Assembly (NCBI RefSeq): GCF_025426255.1
Contig: NZ_CP104861.1
Location: forward strand, 1,798,001 to 1,862,000
From: Pseudomonas fragi
GTDB taxonomy: Bacteria > Pseudomonadota > Gammaproteobacteria > Pseudomonadales > Pseudomonadaceae
Direction of reading: 5' to 3'
Length of the DNA: 64,000 nt
Under the pieces are notes generated by a model. The model had not been told where the DNA came from, ran no database searches, and saw only the letters and a list, made by a program, of their open reading frames with translations. The stretch's first letter is position 1; each line of letters opens with the position of its first letter. The position numbers were made by a program, and so were the translations under genes. Shown here one piece after another: positions 9,030-20,400 of this stretch.

Positions 9030-9677
9030 ATGACTGCAATTACCCCGACTCCACCGGCGATGACCATCACCGCAGGCACTCGCCATCCGCTGCGAGCGCC
9101 AAAACCCCAAGGTGAAGTCTATCGACGTTTCGATGCGCAGCTTGGCGCCTGGATTTCATTGCGGGCGCTGGACATCGAAATCGACCTTGAGCGTTTCAGC
9201 CGCTGGCAAAACACTCCGCGGGTGATGGATTTCTGGGAAGAGGGCGGCACCCTGGAAAAGCATCGCCAGTACCTGGAGAAACTCGCGGCAGACCCGCATA
9301 CCCTGACCCTGATCGGTTGCTTCGATGATCAGCCATTTGCCTATTTCGAGGCCTACTGGGCCAGGGAAGACCGAATTGCGCCGTTCTACGACGTGGATGA
9401 CTACGATCGTGGGATTCACATGCTGGTGGGAGAGCAGGCGCATCGTGGGCCGCACAAGGTTGCCAGCTGGCTGGCAGCGCTGACCCATTACCTGTTTCTG
9501 GATGATCCGCGCACTCAGCGCGTAGTGGCTGAACCCCGGGCCGACAACGCGAAAATGATCGGCTACATGCAGAGTCAGGGCTATCACCGCTTGAAAGAGT
9601 TCGACTTTCCGCACAAGCGAGCGGCCCTGATGATGCAGAGCCGGGAGCAGTTTTTTGCAGGGCGGGAGTTGGTCTGA
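9030..9677 (+). CDS. GNAT N-acetyltransferase, siderophore type (putative hydroxyornithine acetylase)
   Basis: The 215-residue protein belongs to the IucB/AlcB-like siderophore acyltransferase group. It has RALDIEIDLERFSRWQNTPRV, the block FWEEGGTLEKHRQYLEKL, GCFDDQPFAYFEAYWA, DVDDYDRGIHMLVGEQAHRG and VVAEPRADNAKMIGYMQSQGY, which match the substrate and acetyl-CoA binding landmarks of lysine or ornithine hydroxylamine acetylases. It has its own PvdS promoter (8967-8990) and stands next to pvdS. My inference is that it converts N5-hydroxyornithine to the acetyl form used as a hydroxamate in pyoverdine, as PvdYII is reported to do. The exact acyl group is not proven by sequence. A formyltransferase (PvdF) gene is not in the window. 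Confidence 0.8.
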   Translation: MTAITPTPPAMTITAGTRHPLRAPKPQGEVYRRFDAQLGAWISLRALDIEIDLERFSRWQNTPRVMDFWEEGGTLEKHRQYLEKLAADPHTLTLIGCFDDQPFAYFEAYWAREDRIAPFYDVDDYDRGIHMLVGEQAHRGPHKVASWLAALTHYLFLDDPRTQRVVAEPRADNAKMIGYMQSQGYHRLKEFDFPHKRAALMMQSREQFFAGRELV

Positions 9678-9697
9678 CGCACGCTAAGCAAATCTTT

Positions 9698-9719
9698 GTT
9701 GGAGCGAGCCCGCTCGCGA
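9698..9719. repeat. Single REP element
   Basis: GTTGGAGCGAGCCCGCTCGCGA is a solitary REP unit containing a short palindrome (GCGAGC..GCTCGC). It lies between the convergent acetyltransferase and pvdS genes, where it could form a hairpin at the transcript ends. Confidence 0.7.
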
Positions 9720-9753
9720 TGGCATCAGCGCCGCCCCCAGAGGTCGTGCGAGC

Positions 9754-10302
9754 TCAGCGTCGGGCAAAGGTATCGGCTTGCGTTCCCGATACCTTGCGGC
9801 AATGCACCAGCGCATCGCGAATCATGAAGTTGACCAGGGTTGGCGACACGCCCAACTCCTTGGCAATGTCCTTTTGCTGCACGCCGTGCAGGCGATACAT
9901 CTCAAACGCATAGCGGGTACGGCTCGGCAGCTCAGTCAGCGCCGTAGCGATGTGTTCCAGGGTCGAGAAATTGATATGCGAGGTTTCCGGAGACGCGCCG
10001 TGAATGACCACATTCAAGCCTTCCTCTTCCGTGCCCGAGTACTTCTGCTCGAGCGCCTGCTTGCGGTAGTGATCGATTGCCAGGTTGCGCACGATCTGGA
10101 ACAGATAACTCAGCTGCGCCTTGAATGAAGAGGTGATCTGCGGCGCGGACTGCAAGCGGAAGTAGGCATCCTGCACCACATCTTCAGCCCTGGATCGACA
10201 ACCGGTGATGCGTGCTGCGATCTTGACCAGGATAAGTCGGTTATCGACGAAAGCTTGAAGTAAGGGTGAGTCGCACTTGCTTGTGGACATTTGTTCCGTC
10301 AT
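9754..10302 (-). CDS. pvdS: Iron-starvation ECF sigma factor PvdS
   Basis: PvdS directs RNA polymerase to pyoverdine promoters under iron limitation. The 182-residue protein has MTEQMSTSKCDSPLLQAFVD at the start, then region 2 with VKIAARITGCRSRAEDVVQD and AYFRLQSAPQITSSFKAQLS and LFQIVRNLAIDHYRKQAL, and region 4 with LPSRTRYAFEMYRLHGVQQK, DIAKELGVSPTLVNFMIRD. This is nearly identical in pattern to known PvdS. The frame opens at 10344, but the ATG at 10302 is preceded by AGGTGAT and gives the family N-terminus. A Fur-type operator and sigma-70 promoter lie upstream. In P. aeruginosa it is held by the anti-sigma FpvR, which is not in this window. Confidence 0.96.
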   Translation of the reverse strand: MTEQMSTSKCDSPLLQAFVDNRLILVKIAARITGCRSRAEDVVQDAYFRLQSAPQITSSFKAQLSYLFQIVRNLAIDHYRKQALEQKYSGTEEEGLNVVIHGASPETSHINFSTLEHIATALTELPSRTRYAFEMYRLHGVQQKDIAKELGVSPTLVNFMIRDALVHCRKVSGTQADTFARR

Positions 10303-10370
10303 GGAGATCACCTGATGCGATTGAATGAGTGAGGGCCACGGCAAGGGAGGCGACCTACACAGCTGGTCAC

Positions 10371-10399
10371 AAATTAGGCTTAATGATAATGATTGTCAA
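10371..10399 (-). promoter_or_regulatory. Sigma-70 promoter of pvdS with overlapping Fur box
   Basis: On the minus strand TTGACA (10399-10394), 17 bases, then TAATTT (10376-10371) form a good housekeeping promoter. A Fur box fits the 7-1-7 consensus at 10384-10398: TGATAAT, one base, ATTGTCA, with 13 of 14 consensus bases. It overlaps the -35 element, so Fe-Fur binding should block polymerase. Position is about 70 bases before the pvdS start. Confidence 0.85.
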
Positions 10400-10492
10400 T
10401 TGAGAAACAGAATTAATACCGATTCAGACGACAGACTGAGACATGTCTCACAACGCCCGCGAATGACTTTAAAAGGCCATCACTGCAATGGC

Positions 10493-10516
10493 TAATTAAT
10501 TGCCTGGCTCAACCGT
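10493..10516 (+). promoter_or_regulatory. PvdS-dependent promoter of pvdG-pvdL
   Basis: TAATT at 10493-10497, 16 bases, CGT at 10514-10516. One base differs from the TAAAT core, but the spacing is exact and the same TAATT form precedes pvdI. It leaves a leader of about 110 bases before pvdG. In the rest of the 10303-10628 gap the only other structure seen is the pvdS promoter. Confidence 0.7.
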
Positions 10517-10628
10517 TTTCAATGCATGAACGCCGGATACAGAGGCCGGCAATGAATGGTTTGAGGCAGGAGGGCGAGATGTTTTTTGAGCGTAAACCGT
10601 CGTTATTTCTACGCAATGGCAGCCTGGC

Positions 10629-11378
10629 ATGAGCGACGTGATCAAGTTGCGTCTGTTCTGCCTGCCTTACTCGGGCGCCAGTGCAATGAGCTATAGCCGC
10701 TGGCGCCGTTCCATGCCCGAATGGTTGCAAGTGCGCCCACTGGAACTGCCGGGGCGCGGCATGCGGATGGACGAACCGCTGCAAAGCGATATACGCCGTC
10801 TGGCCTGCCAGTTGGCCGATGAAATCAGTGCCGAACTCGACCGTCCTTATGCCTTGTTTGGGCACAGCCTGGGCGGGCTGCTGGCTTTCGAGCTGGCCCA
10901 TGCCCTGCGTGAGCGCGGCCTGCCTGCACCGCTCGCGTTATTTGCTTCGGCCACGGCCGGGCCTGCCCGGCGCGATGTCAGCGAATACACCGTGGCGAAA
11001 ACCGATGAACAGTTGATTGCCCGTTTGCGCGAGCTTAAAGGCACCGGCGAAGAGCTGCTGGCCAATACCGAACTGATGCAGTTGATGCTGCCGATCCTGC
11101 GCGCCGATTTCCTGTTATGTGGCAGTTTCAGCTATGGCCAGCGTTCGCCGTTGCCCATTCCCATCCACGTGTTCGGCGGCAAGCAGGACAGTGTACGCAC
11201 CGAACAACTGCTCGATTGGCAAACCGATACCTGCAACAGGTTTTCCCTCGACATGTTTGAGGGCCATCACTTCTTTCTGGTGCAGCAGGAAGTTGAGTTG
11301 TTGCGCAGCGTTCGCCGTTACGCCGAAGAGCATCTGACACGCTGGCGCAATCAGCAGGCCCGACAGCCTGGCGGGTAA
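10629..11378 (+). CDS. pvdG: Type II thioesterase of pyoverdine synthesis
   Basis: External thioesterases clear mis-primed or stalled groups from NRPS carrier domains. The 249-residue alpha/beta hydrolase starts [20 protein letters not shown] and has [12 protein letters not shown]. The nucleophile elbow is [14 protein letters not shown] with the serine near residue 78, and the final histidine is in FEGHHFFL near residue 217, with an aspartate in GGKQDSVR before it. This order and length are typical. It is the first gene after the PvdS promoter, 71 bases ahead of pvdL. In P. aeruginosa PvdG occupies the same place next to PvdL. The ribosome binding site is weak. Confidence 0.92.
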   Translation: MSDVIKLRLFCLPYSGASAMSYSRWRRSMPEWLQVRPLELPGRGMRMDEPLQSDIRRLACQLADEISAELDRPYALFGHSLGGLLAFELAHALRERGLPAPLALFASATAGPARRDVSEYTVAKTDEQLIARLRELKGTGEELLANTELMQLMLPILRADFLLCGSFSYGQRSPLPIPIHVFGGKQDSVRTEQLLDWQTDTCNRFSLDMFEGHHFFLVQQEVELLRSVRRYAEEHLTRWRNQQARQPGG

Positions 11379-11449
11379 AGCCGCGCGCTGTTGCCTCGTA
11401 TTTCAAGCACACCGATTTTCTTTCAAGCCGACCCCAGGCAGGAAACCCC

Positions 11450-14400
11450 ATGATGGACGCGTTCGAACTCCCCGGTAACTTGGCCCAAGCCCTTCAACTG
11501 CGTGCAGCAAAGACCCCGGATCGACTGGCGCTACGGTTCCTCGCCGACGACCCGCTGGACGCGGTGGTGCTCAGTTATGGTGAGCTGGATCTGCGTGCGC
11601 GCACCATTGCCGCCGCCTTGCAGGCCAATGCTGGCGTGGGCGAGCGAGCGGTCTTGCTGTTCCCCAGTGGCCCGGATTACGTCGCGGCATTTTTTGGCTG
11701 TTTGTATGCCGGGGTGATTGCCGTGCCGGCCTATCCACCGGAGTCGGCACGCCGTCATCATCAAGAACGCTTGTTGTCGATTCTGGCCGATGCCGAGCCG
11801 CGCCTGCTATTGACCAGCGGCGCTCTGCGCGAGCCCTTGCTGCAAATGAGCGAACTGGTTGGCGCTGATGCGCCGCAATTGCTCTGCGTCGACAGTCTCG
11901 ACCCGCACCAGGCCAGCGCTTGGCAGCCGGTTGCCTTGCAGGCCGACGATATTGCCTTTTTGCAGTACACCTCAGGCTCCACTGCGTTGCCCAAAGGCGT
12001 GCAGGTGACCCACGGCAATCTGGTTGCCAATGAGATGTTGATCCGCCGCGGATTTGGTATCGACCTCAACCCGGATGACGTGATTGTCAGCTGGTTGCCG
12101 CTGTATCACGACATGGGCCTGATTGGTGGTTTGCTGCAACCGGTGTTCAGCGGCGTGCCCTGTGTGCTGATGTCACCGGCCTATTTTTTGACCCGACCGT
12201 TGCGTTGGCTGGAGGCCATCAGTGAGTACGGTGGCACCATCAGCGGCGGGCCGGACTTCGCCTATCGGCTATGCAGTGAGCGGGTCAGCGACACGGCCTT
12301 GGCTGCGCTGGACCTGAGCCGCTGGCGCGTCGCCTATTCGGGGTCCGAGCCGATTCGGCAAGACACCCTTGAGCACTTTGCGGATAAATTTGCGCCTTGT
12401 GGCTTCAGCCCAGACAGCTACTTTGCTTCCTACGGTTTGGCCGAAGCCACGCTGTTTGTCACTGGCAGTCAGCGCGGTCAAGGCATCCCGGCTCTGTGCC
12501 TGGATGACCTGGCATTGGCCAACAACCGGATCGTGGCGGGCGACGGTAGTCCGGTGATGAGTTGTGGCTTCAGTCAACCCGAACACGCAGTGCTTATTGT
12601 CGACCCGAAAAGCCTTGAGGTTCTGCCTGACAATTGCGTTGGTGAAGTCTGGGCCAGCGGCCCGAGCATCGCCCACGGTTACTGGCGCAACCCCGAGGCC
12701 AGCGCCAGCACCTTTGTCGATTTTCAAGGCGGTATCTGGCTGCGTACCGGCGACCTGGGCTTTATGCGTGACGGCGAGCTGTTTATCACAGGTCGGCTGA
12801 AGGACCTGCTGATCGTCCGCGGCCACAACCTCTACCCACAGGACATCGAAAAAACCATCGAGCGTGAGGTCGAAGTGGTGCGCAAAGGCCGGGTCGCGGT
12901 ATTCGCGGTCAACGCCAAAGGCGAGGAGGGGATAGGCGTTGCCGCTGAAATCAGCCGCAGCGTGCAAAAAGTCCTGCCCCCGGAAACGTTGATCAACAGG
13001 ATTCGCCAGGCGGTGGCTGAAGCTACTCAGCAAGCCCCGAGCCTGGTGGTACTGCTCAATCCTGGAGCACTGCCGAAAACCTCCAGTGGCAAACTGCAGC
13101 GTTCGGCCTGTCGTAGCCGGTTGGCCGCTGGCAGCCTCGATAGCTATGCGCAGTTCCCCCCTGAGCACGGCGCGCCAGCCTCGGCCGATGCGGTGCAGCG
13201 TGGGAGCGAGCTGGAGGCCCTGATCGCCTGGGTCTGGTGTGAGCATTTGCAGGTTGAGCAAGTGGCGCCAGACGATCACTTTTTTCTGTTGGGCGGCAAC
13301 TCGATTCTAGCCACCCAAGTCATCGCCCATCTGCGCCAGGAACTCAAGCTTGAGCTGAATCTGCGCCTGTTGTTCGAGTCCCCGACCCTGAGCGCTTTCG
13401 CAGCCGGGGTAGGCGCCTTGCAGCAGGATGGCGGGCTGGCCCAGGGCGCAATTGCAACCTTGCCCCGCGATCAGGAATTGCCCCAGTCGCTGGCGCAGAA
13501 CCGTCTGTGGTTTATGTGGCAGCTCGACCCGCAGAGCAGCGCCTATACCATCCCGGGTGGCTTGCGTTTGCGCGGTGAACTGGACGAAGCGGCGTTGCGC
13601 AGCAGCTTTGCGCGCTTGATCGAACGTCATGAAGCTTTGCGTACACGTTTTTATGAACGCGATGGCCAGGCCTTGCAGTGCGTTGATGCCGCGAGCGACT
13701 TTGCTCTGCAAGTGGTCGACCTCAGCACCTTGGCGAGCCCTGAGCGTGAAGCCCGGGCACAGCAAGTTCGTGAGGAGCAAGCCCGCACCCGATTCGACCT
13801 GGAGCACGGCCCGCTATTTCAGGTCACGCTGGTCAAGCTCGATGATCAAGAGCATCAGCTGTTACTGACATTGCACCACATCATCGCGGACGGCTGGTCG
13901 TTGAACCTGTTGATCGACGAATTTTCCCGGTTCTACGCGGCAGCATGCCTGGGCCAGCCGCTGGAGCTGGCGCCGCTGACACTGCAATACGCCGACTACG
14001 GCAGTTGGCAGCGCCAATGGCTGGCGCAAGGCGAGGCCGAGCGTCAGCTCAACTACTGGAAGCAGCAGTTGGGCGATCAGCACCCGAGCCTCAGCCTGAG
14101 TACCGATCACCCGCGCTCGGCGCAGCGTAAACACAGCGCTGCGCGTTACAGTCTGAAGCTCGATGCGGCCCTTGGCAGCGCCATCCGGCAAACGGCGCAG
14201 GCCCACGAGTGCACGCCATTTATGCTGTTGCTGGCGAGCTTGCAGACTCTGCTTCATCGTTACACCGGCCAGCGTGATATTCGCATCGGCGTCCCCAGTG
14301 CCAATCGCCCGCGACAGGAAACCCACGGTCTGATCGGCTTCTTTATCAACACCCTGGTGCTGCGCGCCGAGCTGGATGGGCGCCTGGCATTTGCTGACCT

Positions 14401-17400
14401 GCTGCATCAGACCCGTCAAGCTACCCTCGATGCCCAGGGGCATCAGGACCTGCCGTTCGAGCAACTGCTCGAAGCCTTCCCGCAAGCCCGTGAGCAGGGC
14501 CTGTTTCAGATCATGTTCAACCACCAGCAGCGTGATCTTGGCGCCTTGCGCCGTCTGCCGGGCTTGCTTGCCGAAGAGCTGCAATGGCACAGCCGCGAAG
14601 CCAAGTTCGACCTGCAATTGCACAGTGAAGAGGACCGTCATGGGCGCCTGACTCTGGCGTTCGACTACGCTGATGAACTGTTTGACGCTGGCACCATTGC
14701 GCGGTTGGCCGAGCACTATGTCAGCCTGCTGGAGCAGGTCACCGCCTGCAGCACCCGGCCCCTCGGCGATCTGCAACTGCTCAATGCACAGCAGGTGCGC
14801 GAGCAGCAGCAGTGGAGCGCCGCCCCCTGTGCCCCTGCCGAACGCTGGTTGCCCGAGTTGCTGGAGCAGCAGGTTCAGCAGGCGCCGGACGCCATCGCCT
14901 TGATGTGGGACGGTGGTAGCCTCGACCTGGCCAGCTTGCATGCCCAGGCCAATCGCCTGGCGCATTACCTGCGCGACAAAGGCGTTGGCCCGGATGTACC
15001 GGTGGCGATTGCTGTCGAGCGTTCGCCGCAGTTGCTGATCGGTTTGCTGGCGATTATCAAGGCCGGTGGCGCCTATGTGCCACTGGATCCGGACTACCCG
15101 CCGGAGCGTCTGGCCTACATGCTGCAAGATTGCGGCGCGACAATCCTGCTCAGCCAGAGCCATCTGCTGGGCAGGCTACCCGCTGGTAAAACCCTCAGCG
15201 TGATTGCCATGGACAGCCTCAAGCTGGACAACTGGCCAAGCCATGCGCCGGGCTTGCATTTGCACGGTGATAACCTCGCCTATGTGATCTACACATCCGG
15301 CTCCACCGGCCAGCCCAAGGGCGTGGGCAATACCCATGCGGCACTCGCCGAGCGTTTGCAGTGGATGCAGGCCACCTACGCGTTGCAGGTCGACGATGTA
15401 CTGATGCAAAAAGCTCCGATCAGCTTCGATGTGTCGGTGTGGGAGTGCTTCTGGCCGCTGATAACCGGTTGCCGTCTGGTCCTGGCAGGGCCCGGCGAGC
15501 ACCGCGACCCGCAACGTATTGCACAGTTGGTGGAGCAATTTGGCGTCACCACCCTGCACTTTGTGCCCGCGCTGTTGCGCCTGTTTGTCGACGAGCCGCA
15601 AACCCGGCAGTGCAGCAGTTTGCGCCGGCTGTTTGCGGGCGGCGAGGCCTTGCCCGCCGAGTTGCGCAATCATGTGTTGCAACAGTTGCCTGCGGTGCAG
15701 TTGCACAACCGCTATGGCCCGACCGAAACCGCGATCAACGTCACCCATTGGCAATGCAACCTGGCAGATGGCGAGCGTTCGCCCATCGGTCGGCCATTGG
15801 CCAACGTGCTGTGCCGGGTACTCGACAGCGAACTCAACCCGCTGCCGGCTGGAGTGCCAGGCGAGCTGTGTATTGGCGGTAGCGGTCTGGCGCGGGGTTA
15901 TCTCGACCGGCCTGGGTTGACCGCAGAACGCTTTGTTGCCGACCCCCTGGGCGAGCCGGGTGCCCGTCTGTATCGCACCGGTGATCAGGTGCGCTGGAAC
16001 GCGCACGGGGTGCTGGAATACCTCGGGCGTTTCGACCAGCAGGTCAAGCTGCGTGGCTTTCGCGTCGAACCGCAGGAAATCGAGGCCTGCTTGCTGGCCC
16101 AACCCGCTGTGGCGCAAGCGGCGGTAATGATCCGCGAGACGGCCGCCGGGCCGCAGTTGATCGGCTACTACACGGCGCTGCCGGGGGCGGCGTGCGAAGA
16201 CCAGCTCAAGGCCGCACTGGCTGAGCAATTACCGGAGTACATGGTACCTGCGCAACTGCTGCGGCTGGACGCCATGCCCTTGAGCCCCAGCGGCAAACTG
16301 GATCGCCGGGCCTTGCCCGAGCCCGTGTGGCAAGCCCGTGAACACATCGCACCGCAGACCGAACTTGAGCAGCAAATAGCGGCAATCTGGAGTGCAGTCC
16401 TGGGGCTGGAGCGCATTGGTTTGCGCGATGATTTCTTCGCCCTGGGCGGGCACTCGCTGCTGGCCACGCAGATTGTCTCGCGGGTGCGTCAGGCCTGTGA
16501 TGTGGAACTGGCCTTGCGCACTCTGTTTGAAGCCAGTGAACTGGGTGAGTTTGTCGCCCAGGTGCAGGCGATTCAGGCGGCAGGCCAGCGCAACACGCAA
16601 TTGCCCATCGCCCTGGTCGACCGTAACCAGCCGGTGGCACTGTCGTATTCGCAACAGCGCATGTGGTTCCTCTGGCAAATGGAGCCTGACAGCCCGGCGT
16701 ACAACGTCGGTGGCATGGCGCGACTTAAAGGCGTGCTGGATGTCGAGCGCTTCGAAGCCGCTTTGCAGGCCCTGATCCAGCGCCACGAAACCCTGCGCAC
16801 CCGCTTCCCCAGTGTGGATGGCGTGGCCTGTCAGCAAGTCCACCGTGAAACCCTGCTGAACATGGCCTGGCTGGACCTCAGTCTGCTGGACGAAGCCACC
16901 CGCCAGCAGCGTCTGCAAGCGCTGGCCGACAGTGAAGCGCATCGACCGTTTGATCTTGAACGCGGCCCGCTGCTGCGCGCGTGCATGGTCAAGGCCGCTG
17001 ACCGCGAACACTACTTTGTACTGACCTTGCATCACATCGTTACCGAAGGCTGGGCGATGGATATTTTTGCCCGTGAACTGGGCGTGCTGTACGAAGCGTT
17101 TGTCGATGATCGTTTGTCGCCACTGACGCCGCTGGCCGTGCAATACCTCGACTACAGCGTATGGCAGCGCCAGTGGCTGGAGTCAGGCGAGCGCCAGCGC
17201 CAGCTCGATTACTGGACCGCCAAGCTCGGCAACGAACACCCGCTGCTGGAGCTCCCCGCCGACCGTGTGCGGCCTTCGGTGCAAAGCCATCGGGGCGAGC
17301 TGTACCGTTTTGATCTCAGCGCCGAACTGGCGGCACGGGTGCGGGCGTTCAATGCAGAGCACGGTTTGACCCTGTTTATGACCATGACCGCAACCCTGGC

Positions 17401-20400
17401 GGTGTTGCTCTATCGCTACAGCAGCCAGACCGACCTGCGCATCGGCGCACCGGTGGCCAACCGCATTCGCCCGGAAAGCGAAGGGCTGATTGGTGCGTTT
17501 CTCAATACCCAGGTGCTGCGCTGCCAACTGGACGGGGCGATGCGCGTTGGAGAATTGATCGAACAAGTGCGCCAGACCGTGATCGAAGGCCAGTCGCACC
17601 AGGACTTGCCGTTCGACCATCTGGTCGAAGCGCTGCAACCGCCACGCAGTGCAGCCTACAACCCGCTGTTTCAGGTGATGTGCAACGTGCAGCGCTGGGA
17701 ATTCCAGCAAAGCCGCGAGCTGGCGGGCATGACGGTCGAGTACCTGGCCAATGATGCCAGGGCGACCAAGTTCGACCTCAACCTGGAAGTCACTGACCTG
17801 GACCACCGCCTGGGCTGCTGCCTGACTTACAGCACGGACCTGTTCGACGAACCGCGTATCGCGAGCATGGCCGGGCACTGGCGCAACCTGCTGGAGGCAC
17901 TGTTGGGCGATCCCGAGCAGCGTCTGAGCGAATTGCCGCTGTTGCACGCCCTGGAACAACAGCGGCTGCTGGCTGGCATGGCGCCGCCAGAGGCCGAGTA
18001 CAACCTTGAGTCGTGCATCCACAGCCTGTTCACCGAACAGGCGCTGGTACGTCCCGATGCCATTGCCCTGACTTTTGGCGGGGAGCACTTGAGCTATGCC
18101 CAGCTCAATGGCCGCGCCAACCGGTTGGCCTGGCGGCTGCGCGAACTTGGGGTCGGTCCGCAGGTGCGTGTAGGGCTGGCGCTGGAGCGCTCACTGGAGA
18201 TGGTGATCGGCCTGCTGGCGATTCTCAAGGCTGGTGGCGCCTACGTGCCACTGGACCCGGAGTACCCGCTGGAGCGCCTGCACTACATGATTGAAGACAG
18301 TGGCATTGGTTTGCTGTTGAGTCACCGCACCCTATTTGCCGAACTGGGCGAGTTGCCCGAGGGCGTGGCTCGCTGGAGCCTGGAAGACGACAGCCCGCAA
18401 CTGGCGGCTTATCCGTGCAGCGAACTGCCGTTCATCACCATGGCGCAGCATCAGGCGTACCTGATCTACACCTCGGGCTCTACCGGCCAGCCCAAGGGCG
18501 TGGTGGTGTCCCACGGTGAAATTGCCATGCATTGCCGCGCGGTTATCGAGCGTTTTGGCATGCGTCCGGATGACTGCGAGTTGCATTTTTATTCGATCAA
18601 CTTCGACGCCGCCACCGAGCGCTTGCTGGCACCCCTGCTGTGCGGCGCGCGGGTGGTGTTACGCGCCCAAGGGCAGTGGGATGCGCAGGAAATCTGCCAA
18701 CTGATAGCACAGCAGCAGGTCAGTATTCTGGGCTTTACCCCCAGTTATGGCAGCCAATTGGCGCAATGGCTGGAGACCCAACAGCGGACCCTGCCAGTGC
18801 GCATGTGTATCACCGGTGGCGAGGCACTGACGGGCGAGCATCTGCAACGCATTCGCGATGCATTCCAGCCGGATGTGTTTTTCAATGCCTATGGCCCGAC
18901 CGAAACCGTGGTTATGCCGCTGGCCTGTCTGGCTCCGCAACATCTCGAAGAGGGCGCAGCCAGCGTACCCATTGGCCAGGTAATTGGCGCACGGCTGGGG
19001 TATATCCTCGACGCTGGACTGGCCTTGGTGCCGCAAGGTGCCACCGGCGAGTTGTACATTGGCGGGGCGGGGCTGGCGCAGGGTTATCACCGGCGTCCGG
19101 GCATGACGGCCGAGCGCTTTGTCGCCGATCCGTTTGCATGCAACGGTGGGCGCCTGTACCGCACCGGCGATCTGGTGCGCCAGCGCGTCGATGGTCTGGT
19201 CGAGTACCTGGGGCGTATCGACCAGCAAGTGAAAATCCGCGGTTTCCGTATCGAACTGGGGGAAATCGAAACTCGCCTGCTGCAACAGCCCGGCGTGCGT
19301 GAAGCCGTGGTTCTGGCGCTGGATCTGCCCGCTGGCAAGCAACTGGCAGCGTATCTGGTAGTAGATACCGCGAAGCAGGATCGGGCGCAATTGCGCGCAG
19401 CACTCAAGGCGCAACTACCGGACTACATGGTGCCCAGCCACTTTATCCTGCTGGCCAGCATGCCGCTGACGGCCAACGGCAAGCTCGACCGCCGTGCCTT
19501 GCCAAGCCCGGACCCTGAGCTTGAGCGCCAGCAATACGTGGCCCCGAGCGACCCGCTGCAACAAAGCCTGGCGGCGGTCTGGTGCGACGTACTGAACCTG
19601 AAACAGGTGGGCCTGGACGATAACTTTTTTGAGCTGGGCGGCGACTCGATTCTGTCGATTCAAGTGGTCAGCCGCGCCCGGCAATTGGGGATTCACTTCA
19701 GCCCCCGGGACCTGTTCCAGCATCAGACCGTGCAGGCGCTGGCCAATGTCGCCTCGCGTACTGAACAGAATCGCGCCGAGCAAGGACTGCTTCGCGGCGA
19801 GTCGGCGTTGACGCCGATCCAGCACTGGTTCTTCGACACCGACATGCCCAACCGCGAGCACTGGAACCAGTCGCTGCTGCTGGCGCCAACCCTTCGTCTT
19901 GAGCCGCAGCCACTGGCCCGCGCGCTGGCTGCATTGTTGGAACAGCATGACGCCTTGCGTTTGAGCTTTGGTGAAAGGGCCGGGCAATGGCGGGCCGAAT
20001 ACCGCACCGAGTTCGATCAGCCGTTGCTGTGGCACGAGACAGTTGCGCATATGCAGCAATGCATTGGGCTGTTCGCTGATGCCCAGCGCAGTCTCGATCT
20101 GCAACAGGGCCCGCTGCTGCGTGCGGTACTGGTAGATGGTCCGGATGGCGAGCAACGCTTGCTGCTGGTGATCCATCACCTGGCGGTGGATGGCGTGTCC
20201 TGGCGCGTTCTGCTCGAAGACCTGCAAACCCTCTATCGGCAAGCAGCTGCGCAACAAGCGCTGCAATTGCCGGGCAAAACCAGCGCCTCAAGTGCCTGGG
20301 CGGCACGTCTGCAAGCCTATGCTGGTAGCGATTCGCTGCGCGAAGAACTGAGCCTGTGGCAACGGCAACTGAACGGCCCGCGGGTCGAATTACCGTGTGC

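Noticed and set aside
13862..15163. Several antisense open frames of 300-430 residues across pvdL and pvdI
   Set aside because: Same codon-bias artefact; no ribosome sites or protein features.
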